From: Melanocharis versteri
Taxonomy: Eukaryota > Chordata > Aves > Passeriformes > Melanocharitidae
Assembly: GCA_013397845.1 (NCBI GenBank)
Contig: VZTG01001029.1
Location: 646,788 to 710,787, forward strand
Reading direction: 5' to 3'
Length of the DNA: 64,000 nucleotides
Each line of letters begins with the position of its first letter. Position 1 is the first letter of the stretch. Shown piece after piece: positions 22,759 through 35,800 of the stretch. A model generated the notes under the pieces. It was given only the letters and a program-made list of their open reading frames with translations, was not told where the DNA came from and did no database searches. The translations under genes and the position numbers were made by a program.

Positions 22759-25700
22759 TATTTTAACCATAAAATATCAGGTCATACTGACCTGTGAAAT
22801 CAGGGGACCTTCATCAGGAAACTTTGGTCCCTCCAGCTCCAAAAACATTCTAGCAGACACATCTGTATCTACGGTATAATGAAATTTTCTTATCCTGTCA
22901 ACAAGAACTCTCATTTCCTCTGTGCCTAAGTCATCATAACAACAGAAACAAGTAAAGTCATAATCAATACAGAAGATAATGTTGGGTCTAACAACTGGAG
23001 TAAAGTTATTAGGAGGGAATGTAGGAAGGACTAAATATTTAAGGTACTTAATAATAGCTGAGCCACAATGACTAAATATTACTTAGGGGACTTCCCCTCT
23101 AACATTGGTCCTAGGAAGGAAATGGATTTACACATCTAACCACTTAGATATTTGGCCACACACTGTATCTGTGAATCTGGATGGCCACTCCCCAGATTTC
23201 CCGTGTGTCATCCTTCAGGATGCTGCAGCCCAGAAGGAGATAAAGACTTCTGACATCAGCATTAATTTGAAAATTGCATTTCCCTGAACAATTAGCTGGT
23301 ATTCTTTTTCTCATAACCTCACCATGCTTAGGCATTTTGCTGCATTTCTGGCCTACTCAGGTTACTTCTTTGAGAAGTTTATTATAGGATAATAGAGCAC
23401 CATTCCCACCTCAGGAAATCTTGGAGAGGAATTACTGAAGAACTGAAAAGCTGTAGGAGTGGCTGGACTGACTAACACATGGAATTCTATTTAGCCCTCC
23501 TTGAATTGGCCAAATAGGGCACCTTTTCCTATATTTCTTGCTGGGGCAGAATTGTATCACCTTGCAGGGGTAAACAGAAATGGTAGATCAAGAGGTGTGT
23601 TTAAATTCTTCCGTTGCAGCTCTGCATGGAAAGCAAACAGTATAGGGCTGCTGTATTTATTTCAAAATGCAGCTTCTGCAAGGGGTAGTCTTTTCCCATT
23701 AGCTTTGTCTAAGAAGAACTCACACAGCTTTTTTAAATTCACACATACATAGTCACGTGCATGACAGTTCTTCGTATGTAAGCAGAGAAAACAGATACAA
23801 GAGGGGTAAAAATAGCAATGAGTGCTTAGAACAGACCTGTCTGAAACACCAATTCTCCCTGGTGCAGAACAAGAAAGAAAGACACCAAAAATCACGACAA
23901 GACAATTGCCCTACTTGTGGTCTCATTTTTTACTAGCATCTGTCTGATAATAACTGAGAAGTAAACGGAGATGCTCTGGATATTAATGTGGGTTAATAGA
24001 ATTAAAGTAGCACAAAGGAAATATCTTATTGCTTTTTATAATTAAGCTGGATATCCATTGCTGCCACAGGTCACGGAGTGAAGAAGCACTGAAGGAAGAG
24101 GTTGATACACACGTGGTTGTGGGTGGGTTTACAGGCTCAGGTTTGGGTCAGGCAGAATGGTGAGCTGGCTGGCATGAAATCAGGCTGAGTTATCAGCCTG
24201 ATTTACCTCATGGCTAGTGACAACCTGAGAGAGGCTGACAGTAGATTCTGACACAATTGACAAGGGGGGAAGGAAAGGAGGAAACTTGCCTTCCTGTGGG
24301 GCCCTGGGAATTGGCCGCTGTTGAAAACAGGATGTTAGACCATCACTTTGCCCCTGGAAATTTCTATATCCCTACCTTTTAGAGAAATATTTACCCAATG
24401 ATTAATATAGTAATACAAGATCCAACCCTCCTCCCTCTCAAATCAATAGCCAAATTCCCAGTAATTTCTACATCTGCAGAACAGAGGCTATAATATATTA
24501 ATAGCGTGCACTGGATACGTTGAAAACACCTGATGGTTGTTCATTTTCTACTTGTTTTTAGTAAACCATTTGGAGGAGTAACAAACACTTTCAAAATTGT
24601 AATCCACTGTCCTATGACATGCAGTGCACTTTTGCTAAAGGATTAGAATGAGAAGTACACCAAAATATCCTGACAGCAGACAGGTTAGCAAGCTCTTATT
24701 GAGGCATTTTGGTACATTTCCCACTTCCCATATGACCGGAGTTACAAAGTCTCTACAAATTTTGGGGTTTTCCTCTGTTAATACACACATTTGGCATTTT
24801 GATGGATTAACAAAAGAAGAGAACACACTTTGACAAAAAGATTCTATAGAATTTAACACTGGACAAAAAATAAAGTGCCCTCCATAATTGTAATCCTGCT
24901 GAACATTTCTGTTCCTGTTGAAGTAGATTTCACAACAGAATATTGTTTTCCTCTCCTTGGCTTATGCAAAGGACAGTGCCCAACGTAGGCGTAAATTGCA
25001 AAGGAAGATGAGTATAACTAGAACACTTTCTGCATCCTACCCAGACAGACAAATCTTCCTGTTTAATAGGATGCCTTTTCTGCATAAATCTGCTGTAACT
25101 ATAAGCAGGATTTCATCATCATTTGGAATCATTTCAGTTTAAAGGTGATTTTCTGACAACAATGGATGCATCTAGATAAACAATGACTTGAAACATACTT
25201 GGATGAAGTTTTGACCCTGATGGGAACCTGACATAAACTTCCACATCTCTAGGCTGGATGTCTGCAGTGCAGGAAAGGCACACAAGCACACATACAGATG
25301 GTATGGTTAGACTGATTTTTGTCTGGCGTAACTCCAGCCAACATTTAAATGAATAATAGGTGTTCTTACCAGCTGTGAACTTCTGGTTTTTAATAAATTA
25401 TCACCATCAATACCAGTGTGTCTAATCACGCTCTGTAAAAAAACGTACCAATTTCGATTCTCCTTGCTCTATTCTGGAGATTGTCACCTTGTTACTGTGT
25501 CACTGAACAGTCAAGACTAGATACTCTGAGCTTTTTCTGTCCTTCATAAATTAATTTCTTCAGACTCGGAACCACTCAATTTTCTGTCCTCTTACAGAGT
25601 CATGCAATAGCGTCTGAGTACTTACAGCAGCAGCATTTAATAGGAAAGCACCATCCTCCTTCTCACATCAGTCACTTCATGCACCTTAACGTCTTGAATG

Positions 25701-25834
25701 CTACTTTGACTGTGCTTCTACACTGAAAAGGATTTCTGTGGAGCAGCATGTCACTTTCTGAACAGACTGCTTCTTGAAGGGAAACCTGGCTGTTCTGTCT
25801 CGTATTTCGATGGAGAGTTGGTATCCATGGAGGA

Positions 25835-25945
25835 GGCAGCGAAGAGGCACCGAACCGCTGCCGCGCGAGGGGCCGGAGCTGCCCCGCTCTGCTGCCCTCT
25901 GCGGGCCGCGCTCCCCGCGACTCCTCCGGAGCCTCTTCGTCTCCA
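25835..25945. promoter_or_regulatory. Isolated CpG-rich patch of unknown function
   Basis: About 110 bp with a high density of CpG (including CCGCGCGAGGGGCCGG and GGGCCGCGCTCCCCGCG words) in otherwise AT-rich spacer, about 9.7 kb upstream of MYZAP exon 1 and 6.7 kb past the CGNL1 stop. It resembles the core of a small CpG island and could be an alternative or unannotated promoter or first exon, but neither strand shows a convincing conserved protein or clear splice donor. Overlapping open frames on both strands reflect the GC content. Confidence 0.4.
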
Positions 25946-28900
25946 CTGCACTTCCCAAGTTTAAGATTCCCAAATGTTTTCCGTCGAAAACCAGTATTTT
26001 TTCTCAAGAGCCAGAAATGCCAAGCTCTGCTAAGCACAGAATAGTTTCAGAGGAGCAGCAAAGTTAATTGGGTGTTAATGCCCCGTTTTCCTTCTATATG
26101 TAAAAATGATAAAGGTGGTATGAAAAATTGCGCTGACAAGATGAAGTGCCAATCAAAGTTAAAACGTGTTGCTTTTATCTGACTCTCTGAACTCAGTTCA
26201 TCCTCAGAGCATCCTCCCAGGGCTCACAGCTGGCAGCTGGGCACGCTCATGACTCTGGTCAGAGGCACGGTTCCTCTGTGCCTGGTTGATATTTTTATAT
26301 ACTTGAGAAGAAAAGCTAAAATGACAAGACTTGACAAAAGTTTGTGGAACCAGAGCTCAATTACCTGATATCTAGTGCTCGAGGCTTGGCAGGCATAGGA
26401 GGTACAGGACTATTTAATCACTCAATGCAGGAGTTACCCTGCGCACTGCTGCTGACACCCCACAGAACAGACCTGAGCCGACTGCATCACCCTGTGAGCT
26501 TCCCGGTATCCAGTTCCCTCTGTACCTGCACTGCCCTTCAGCTGTTAATGTCATTTAATGGCATGTTGACATGGACGGATGCTGCAGTTTAGACACAGCC
26601 TCCTGAGGCTTGGGTAATCCGGCTTTGAGCCATAAGCACCTGCATTGCCTGGAAAAGCACTGTGAGGCTTTACAGTCAGAGCCACCAGATGAATACAAAC
26701 ATTCACCAAGAGGCGAGGTAAAAGCAGATACTGCACAAGTAAAAACAGCTCCTTATTTTACTCAAATAAAGCTGAAAGATGTGTTTAATGACAGGTGTTT
26801 AATGGCATGGCCACAGTGCATCCTGACATTTCCTGTGCTATCACCCTGGCAATGTCACCACAGCACACCACAGACACTGCCTGCCTCTTGCTGTACTTGG
26901 GGACACATGGTCAGCAAAAAGCGAAGTAAAATAAAATCCCAGGCATATCGTACAGATTTCACCCACAAGACAGAGAAGACCCAGCAGACACCTGGAGAGT
27001 ACAACCAGGACAGGGTTGTTTTTTCAGTTGGTTTTTTCTTTCCTATCCTCTGACCAAAATACCCCAAAACTCTAAACTTGCCAAAAAAAGAAGTATGTCC
27101 CAACGGCCACCTATCAAACAGCCACACCTTTCCATCAGCGCCTGGGAACCTGCACTTGCAGTGAATAAGCTAATGTTAGCTCTGTTTCCCAGACATCTGG
27201 TGGTCAGGTCTCTTCACTGCCTCTCTGACCTGATGCATCTAAGCCACGCATTGAGTCTTCCAACAGAGTCTGCACTTGTCACTGATGAAGGAAGAACCAC
27301 AACTGGGAGGGGCAAGAGAGACCATCAGCCAGGTACTGTGTTAGAAAGCACAGACTGGTAGTCCTGAGACACTTACCTGCACCTTTATAGGGCTGCTGTG
27401 TTGTAAGCAGCTGGCCCAGCAGGGTCTCTAAATGGAATCTGTTTCATTTAATAAAACAAATTTCCAAGTTTGTGAGAATTTTGAGTTGGTTAGTTATATC
27501 CACGCAGACCATACTTTTCCATTGTGACTCAGTAATGCTTAAGAAGTTCATATTTGGGAGGGACATTTTTATCTAAATTATGAATTTGATCTTATCTCCC
27601 AAATAGCTGGACACCATACACAATATGTACTGAAACAGCAAGGCACAGTGGGCTGTGTTTAAAGTACACATAGCCTAATTCAGGAAACTTCCTGTCTTTG
27701 GTTGGCTGATTTTACTGCTTTTACATAGTTTTATTGGACTCATTTCACTCTTTTTTCCTTTCTACTTTTCATAGCCATTCTACCTGTTACACAATAAACC
27801 ATTTTCTTATTTGAAGAAAACCAGATTTGCAATTCCCCATAAAGCAAGGAAATCTATACTTAAGGCTGTTGTTCTGCAGAAAAGACAATCCACAGAGCCT
27901 GCTGGTTACTGCAGAGCCAGACCTTCAGTCTCAGACGTGTGCTGGGATCCTTAAGAGTGAAGGGAAGGTCAAAATCAAATTATTCAGAACTGGATCCTGA
28001 GTTGAATCTTTTCTGCTGTCTGTATTTCTTCCTTACTTCCCTTTATGCCTTTTGGTAGGGTCCATCCTAGCCAGCCTGCATGCAACCAAGATGAAAGGAG
28101 TACTCGAAACTAGTGAAAATAGCTTTGTAACCTAATACTTGAAGCATTGTTCAGAGAGCCCATGCTGCTGAGGAAGCAGAAGTACACAGAAGGCAAAGCA
28201 AAACTCAGGTTACCTGTAATGAGTTCCTCCACTGTACTCACATAGAAATGTTCCTACAGTTTTCCTACTGACAACTTGGGCAGCTTAAACTTTCGTCATC
28301 CACCTGTGCTCTGAATTTAAGTAAATTTTTAAACTGCGTGTTCTTCTACTATTGGCATGAAGCTTCAGGATCTAAATAAAGCAGTAAATTGTTATTAGAA
28401 GGGGAGAAAAGATCAAATATTCCAGCTTACATAAAACAGTCCCTGCTGACCTCACGTAAGGTTCACTGGTACTGACCATTAAAGGGCTGTCATGCTGCTA
28501 CTGGGGTAGGTGAGGCAAACTGACTACTGCACTTAGCTTTGTCTGTTGAACTTCACTTCTCTTAAGTCTTTCCTTTCTAACATGTTAAAAGAAAAACCTG
28601 TAATACAAAAACCCCTTTCTATTAATTTCTGTACCTTTTTCTCAATAGCCCAGTGCTCATGAGTAAATTTTGAGATGACAATGAAACTTCCCTCAGTATA
28701 ACATAGTAGGGTCAGGGGGTTAACCATGTGAACTAGTCAGAACCTTATGCAAAAAAGAAGAAATTAAATGTGTTAGGAACCCTGGCAATTTCTAAAGAAT
28801 GTTGCTCTTTCAGCAAAGTCTTTGAACATTTTGCAATGTTACTTGATAAGTGCAGTTGGTAGAAATTAAGCAGCTGAAATGTGTAGCTCTACCCACAGGA

Positions 28901-30612
28901 CAGGAAGCTCCAGTAAGCTAAAAGAATCAACATTTAATTACTAAAATATGCTGTGTGATCCAGAAAAGGCTTAAAAGCTGAAGCTATTGCACTGTGTAGC
29001 TCACTCAGCAAAGCACACAGCTGGTCTGCAAAAAATGAGGAAAGCACATGGCTTCTGGAATAGTTTAAAAAATCATTTATAAATCAGAACAGATTATTTA
29101 ATCAGGAAAAGAGAAGAATTAAATTGAGAAGAAAGAAGATAAATCAGAGGAATACACAGATTAATCAACAAGTTACAGTCTCATCACCAAGAGTTGTGGG
29201 GGGAGAACGTGCCTGGCGATTGAACAGTAAAAAGCACAGTGATGAATTAAAGTATTTGCATAGTACAGGAGTTTCCTTAAATAAACTGCAGTGCAGGGAA
29301 ACAGGTACAGGGGACAGCAAGAAGATGACAACTTTTCCTTTTTATTTCTTCAGGCACTAACAATAGATACGATGTCTGAAAGATCTTAAAGCTTTTATGA
29401 AAAGGGATGCCTTCCAAACTCAGGGGCATTAAAATGCATTATTGCGACGAGTATCTTTCATTTTATTACTTTGTGAGTGAGGAGTCTATGGAAGACAGGA
29501 GGATTTTCTTACTTGTTTAACATTTACGTATTTTTCACTGTATAGTAGCTGCCATGTAAAGATCTTGGAGCACTTGCCAAATGTTGGTGATTTAAAACAT
29601 AAAAATCTCTTGTAGAAGTTAATTTGTCTTCTCCTATCTACAAAAACAGACTCAGAAAACCAAGGCCATTAATCCCAGACAGGACAAAAAGTTCACTGTT
29701 CACCATAGATTAGTTACACTGAGAGACAAGCATCTACTATAAAAGTCATCAGGTTAGGCTTACAGAAAACACAATTTAGCTTGGGTCCATTTGTTTAAGA
29801 GATATTATAGTACCATGGAAGAAAACTGAAGGTCTCTACAGCTCAGAATTCAAGCCGTGTCTCTGTAATACACTAGAAACTCTGATGTTTATACAAACTT
29901 CTAGGGACTGAATCTCTTGTAACCATGTTTCTTTCCGTATACCCCCCTCTTGCTTCCTTTTATGGGTCAAAAGCTTCTTCTGAAATTCATTTAAAAATAG
30001 ATTACATGAGAAAACCAGGAAAACTTTTCTAAACTAAACTTTGACTTAAGATGAGCTTTGATCAAAGCAAACAGGAGGTGGAGTGAACAAATAAGCTGAC
30101 CATAAACTATTATAAATTGTGTTTGTGGCAATCAGGATGATTTTACCCTCACCATAGCTAGCATGTATCAAGAGACAGAGCTACCAACTGCTGGGTGAAT
30201 TAATTGAAATATTTTTTCAGTGTCTTAAGACTTCTAGTCATATTATTTGAGAACTCTAAAGCGGAAATTCCATTGGCAAGTCTAAAAGAAAAATTAAAGA
30301 CAAGTCTTTTTTCCTGAAAATGCGGGTGGGGAGGGAGATTTACTAAGAAGGATCACTGCCAGTAGGAGTCTGCAACAATATTGTCTTCCTCCTTCTAAGA
30401 TCAAACAAAGAGTCTTCTAGATGTTACACTGGCCACCTGCTTTACAAGTGACAAAGAAAGTAGCTATCCGAAGAGAATGCAGAAATTTGTTTACAGCATC
30501 AGTATTTCCCAGATAATTATCTTCTTGTTATGTTTTAAACATGCATCTTGTATATGAAATTCAACTGTCATACCAAGCTATATGCACAAAGTAGAACTGA
30601 GAGCACTGACTG

Positions 30613-30618
30613 TTTATT
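30613..30618 (-). other. CGNL1: Candidate CGNL1 poly(A) signal (AATAAA)
   Basis: This is the first canonical AATAAA on the minus strand after the CGNL1 stop codon that I could find, about 2.1 kb downstream. Alternatives are ATTAAA at 32358-32363 (3'UTR of about 0.35 kb) and AATAAA at 29462-29467 and 29341-29346. The sequence alone does not decide which is used. Confidence 0.3.
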
Positions 30619-32475
30619 TTAAGTGAGATTTTCTTTTACAGTTACATGTAACTGGAGGTAGAGGCAATATTAAGTGATTTTTTTCCAGTGGTTTGAAGTA
30701 AGTCATCTGTGAACGTTATAGGATAGAGTACTGGGGATTGGAACAGCTGCTTGAAGTTAAGTCTACATAAACATGCAGATAGAACAACAAATCACAGCAG
30801 TTTCTATGATGATTGGCAGTACAGTGTAGCACAGGTCTTCTTGGACAAAAGGCTGTTTCTGTGATGTCAGAATAGTAATGCTAATACTGCAAAAAATTCC
30901 ATGTGTATGCTACTGGGAAAGATACAAGACTCAGAGACAAAGTATTACAACTATGCTGTTCCTATTACTTCCCATGTAACTCAAGTGATCAAAAGCAAGT
31001 TGAAGGGAATTACATGGCAAAGAGTCTGTGATCTGCAATGCAGGAATATATTTCTGACCTTGCAGGCAGGAGTTTCATTTCATGTAACTGTATGAAAATC
31101 GATACTGCCGTTGTCAGGACTTTTGCCTTAACCACATCTGTCAGTCTCACTGTCAGAGCTGTTAAATTTGTTCTCCGCAGCAGATTCCTTTGTGGGAATA
31201 ATGGAAGCTCCCAGCAACTTCGGTTCAAAGTATTTTTTACAATTCCATCATTACTTGATCAAATCAGTGAACAAGTGCTCGCTAATCTGTAACTGAGGAC
31301 AAATACTAATAAATAGACAGGACCTAACTATGGTTAATTAACAAAATTTTGTAGTAATGCCCTTTCCTTAGAATTCTAGATTTGCAAAGGAGCAAAACCA
31401 GTCTGGTGTAATACAAATGGCAAAAAAATATTTTTAGCAACAAAATAAAAAATGTTTTTAAAATAAAATCTTCAATGCTTTATCTTTTAAATTTCCCACA
31501 AAGTTTTTTGAATAGATGGATAACCCAAAATACAGATACTTCTGTAAATTGAAATACTAATATAGATCTGCACATATGATCATACGCTGCAATATATCAC
31601 AAGTAGATGGTCAAGAAGAACTTAGAAAGAAAAATCAGATTACATGCTTTCTGTTTCCTTGGTGCAATTTCTTGCCAGCAGCATAAAATTTTCGTATCAA
31701 TTAACAGATTTAAGCATGTACTTAATTCAAAGACCACAAGTCATTTTACTGGAACGAGTGGGACTCTTTAGAAACTTGCAAGATAAGACTGTCCCAATGT
31801 CCTCAAATCAGCAGGCCTATAACATTCTGCCTCTGGCAGAACTGAATTCCTTTCAGGAAATGAAAGATACCAAGTAAAAACTGACATCACTCTCACCCTT
31901 CCCTACTACGAACAGGAAGCTTCCCAAATGAAGTTTACAAGGAAGTTGAAGGCAAACCTCTGTCATCATGCAGATGTGATGGTCCTTTTAAAGTCAACAG
32001 ACAGGATTAACATTTGACCTCTAATATACAGAACACATACAATAAAACTTACACTGGTTTTAAAATGTACTTCCTGGCCCCGGAACTAAGAATCTGAATT
32101 ACAGAGCAGTGTAATGCATGAAATGTATTCATTTTCATTTGTTTTCCTCTTAGTGAAAACCCAAACATAGTATTAAATGTAAATTAAAAAATTTTACATA
32201 TCAAACTGATTTATATAATATTTGAAACTTTACAAAATAGTACTAAAGTAGTCAATAAAAAGATCAAATTTAAAATATTTACATTTTATACATAATTTCC
32301 CCTTACTTACAATTATTAAATAATCTCCCACGGTTTCCTCAATTTTAGGGAAAAGATTTTAATAACTAAAAACTAATTTTGAATTACTATCAGATGGCTT
32401 TTTACTTGAACAGAATTTTAGCAAAATCCCATTTCCAATGTGAACCATTATCTCCACGTTTTCAGTAGCAGTTTT

Positions 32476-32489
32476 ATATATATATATAT
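32476..32489. repeat. CGNL1: Short (TA)n microsatellite in CGNL1 3'UTR
   Basis: TATATATATATAT about 200 bases past the CGNL1 stop codon, so probably transcribed as part of the 3'UTR. Confidence 0.8.
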
Positions 32490-32691
32490 TGTTTTATAGC
32501 TGTTTTATAGAGCAATCCTGTTTTCCATAATAAACAGTGGAGATCTAAATAAGAAAATGGCACAGTATGGATGGAAACATTATATTCCCAACTCGTAAAT
32601 CCCTTTATGTCATTTGGCTTCTAGAATATCCAGTTTCTTGAAAATTTATGGTATTCTTCCAGTACTTTCAAGCAATTGCATCCATACTTAT

Positions 32692-32830
32692 TTAGATTTT
32701 CGTGTCATCATCTTTCGAAAAGTTATTTCCTGAAGGTACTTCACAAAGACTATCACCATCCGTGCTGAAATCGTCGTCGTCATCATCATCAGAATCAGCC
32801 AACACTTTACTTGGTGACTTCTTCAGTCTA
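32692..32830 (-). CDS. CGNL1: CGNL1 last coding exon (acidic C-terminal tail)
   Basis: Encodes (S)RLKKSPSKVLADSDDDDDDF followed by a Ser-Thr-Asp-Gly-Asp-Ser-Leu segment, ending in Lys-Asp-Asp-Asp-Thr-Lys-Ile and TAA at 32692-32694. The family's rod ends here and gives way to a short non-coiled tail with a run of Asp codons. The acceptor is TTTTAGTAG, two overlapping AG sites three bases apart: starting at 32830 adds a Ser (split codon AG/T), starting at 32827 gives Arg directly. Both keep the frame. Confidence 0.92.
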
Positions 32831-35800
32831 CTAAAACAAAAATACACATATTTCCTATTAAAACAGTACATCTACACACAGAACACTTATACAAAGTTTA
32901 AAACATTGACAGGAAGGATTTACAGTTTTGAAGAATGTCAAAGTGCTCCAGCAGGGGTATTTTATCACGGACTACATCTTACATGAAAGAAATATGCATA
33001 AGATCAAGCAATCACATTTTCAAGCACCTCTAACTAAAGTGGCAGAGAGAGGAAATAGTAAACTTCGCATACTGGGATATCCACAGATGGCCAAGGAAAA
33101 CCAACATAGGACGACTGTACCTCTCAGCCATCAGGGAAATTTTTACTACTACAAATGGTAAGAGTGTCAAGTCCTGCCACTTTTTTCCATTTTATATTCC
33201 CTGCCTCAATGACTTTATTCAGTAAGGAGATCTTGGAAAGAAGGCTGGGACACCTAGAGAGTTTCACAGGTCTGTGTCAAACTGTGTGTGCTTACAACAA
33301 CCTTGTAGAGGAAGCCCTCAGTTCATGGACTACAGGAACAAGCAGTCAAATGTGTAAGAAGTGGTGTGATACGGAACTGAAAGGTCTGACAACTCATCCT
33401 ACCTTAATTCTTTTTTGGCAGCGTTAAGCTGTCCTTGCAATTGTTCATTTATGTCTAGTTGCTCTTCAAGTTCTCTCTGAAGTTTCTTTTTAGCATTTTC
33501 CAGTCTGTCTATTTCTTCCTCAGCTTCTTCAACTTGACGTTTCATTGCTTTCAAACGCAAACTCAACTGCAATATTTACATGTCATCTGATTAGAGGACT
33601 ATTTTAATAAAGGAATTTTATTCTTCCAGCATCTATGAGAGGGAGAATAAAGACAAAACTTTGCCAGTGTAGTGACACTGTAATCCTCTGCTTCAGAAAT
33701 ATTTGAAAGTCAGCATTAGACTTTAAGAAAAATAATGTGATACGGTTTTTTTACAAAGAAAAACCAGCAAAAAGTGAAGAGAGCTTCAGTAGAGTAAGAG
33801 AGTATTACGTGACAGCAGAGCTGGTTATCAATTAGGAGAGTTATAAGTGTGTCTAAGTTCAGCAACTTTAACAGACAGATACTATAAATTACATTTCAAA
33901 AACCCAGAGGATTTTTTAAGATCATTCCCGTAATGGATGTCTGCAATTTGAAACACACTGTTCATTCTCCAAGCAGAATATTAACGGTTGGCTCACGTGC
34001 TGAAACAAACCATGTTTTAATCAACAAAGACTGCAGTAATAGTAGAGCACATTGCTATTAGAACATCAGTGTATTAATACTTACAGACTATATTTAACAG
34101 TAAACAGCTTCTTTCTTTAAACAAAATTTTATGGTGGCATAACAGAATATATTACTTGTTGGTGTATTTATAGGATCAATTATTGTCTGTTATTTGCATT
34201 GCTTCTGTAACTGCTTTCTTTTCATAATTTTCAAAATTAAAAACAATTTAGTACTAGACAAAAGCACACGATGCAATGGCAGCTGCAAATATCACTAAAT
34301 GAGAGTTCACAAACAACAGAGTAATCAGAATCTACCTACATTCATCTCGTATCTTTTATACATGATGGTTTATGCTAGTAGGATTAATATCAGATATTTG
34401 CATATTAGTCTTTCCTCTACCTGGTCCTTTTGATCAGTCAATGACAGATGTTCATCATCTACTTGCAACATTAACTCCTTCACTTTTCTCTCAAGTCTGC
34501 GGTTACTTAGTTGGAAATTAGCTCTATCCCTAGGAAAAAAACCAAAACAAACAAAAGACAGGTTTGTAAAAAGGAATTGGAATACTCCCAATCCTAATAA
34601 TATAATTCCTTTCTTCTTCTAAGAATTAAATAAATACTAAGGCTCCCTGCTTGGATTTACTGATTCCATGCAACATACTGAGAAATTTGTTCAAAAGCAG
34701 GAATGACCAAGGAGAATTTTTTCTGTCATCACAGCAACATTTAGGAACAAAAATACACTCCTCCAAGATTAAACAAAAGGTGAACATGAAAGTGGATGTC
34801 CCATAGTACAGTTAATATTTCTATGCCTGTTCCTGATATTAGACATTTATAAAATAAGGAGCTGTGGAACCATGTGAGCACTGTGCCCAGTTTTAAATTT
34901 TAAGACAAACTTCTACTGTGCTCGCAGTAAAAAAGAAAATGTGCAATATTTTTATGAAACAGTAACCATTTAATTTGGTGAAAAAAAAAAACCCAAGTTA
35001 ATTGTAATAAAGCTTTAACATTAGTAAGAGGCCATAATAACGAACATAAATGCATGTTTTGATCTTAACATAACTGGTTTCACCTCTCTTCATTTGCAAG
35101 TCGTTCTTCCAGCTCTGTGATCCTTGCCTCCATCTGAGCAACAAGCCCGTCTTTACTGGAGCGGTAAGAACCCTCCAGGTGAAGGATTCGGCTCTTCAAG
35201 TCCTTGTTCTATAGTTGGAACACACTTGGTTAATACACACTTACTCAGATTGACAATTATCACCTTATCACCAAATTCATGTCTACAGAAAACGTAAGGT
35301 GATCAGTACAGTATTTAGCAAACATGGAAAGTCACTGAGATTTTACAGTTTACTACAAACAAATTTTCTACTACTGTGCCTTATTGAAAAGAATTTACTG
35401 TTCAGCTTCAGTTCAAGTTTTAGGATTAAATGGACCCTTAAACCTCAGATAGTTGCAAGCCCCTTCCAGCAGTACTTTTTAATATGCCAGGTTTTTTTTC
35501 ACATACTCTGTCAGACCTGTCTTATGCTCCACCCCATTATTTTGTAAAATTCTGTGTTCTTGCCCTGTAGATCACTGGTGTATGGCTAGAAAAAGTAGAC
35601 AAAGGAATTATTTACATCCAATATCACTTTACTTTATCAAAGCCATTACTGGGGTGTCCCCCTGCCTTTCTTAACTCTCCAAAGCTACTCCAACTACAAA
35701 AATAGTTTGAAAAAGATTTGTCGAAGGAGACTTTTTGCTAAGATTTACACTTTCATTTTTCTGAGGCTAGGTAATATAGGTTTTCAATGGGGACCTAGTG

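Larger units (their letters stand above)
16154..32691. other. Spacer between CGNL1 and MYZAP (16.5 kb)
   Basis: This holds the MYZAP 5' leader at its left end and the CGNL1 3'UTR at its right end. Between them I find no gene that I recognise: open frames are short and lack conserved motifs. Notable items are an exon-like segment on the plus strand at 17383-17482, a purine-rich GGA-type tract at about 22726-22758, and an isolated CpG-rich patch at 25835-25945. The remainder is AT-rich, non-repetitive sequence. Confidence 0.75.

Noticed and set aside
25672..26067. Overlapping 66-121-codon open frames on both strands around 25.9 kb
   Set aside because: They are explained by the CpG-rich patch. 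Composition is Arg/Gly/Ser/Pro-rich in all frames and there is no conserved motif or splice context.
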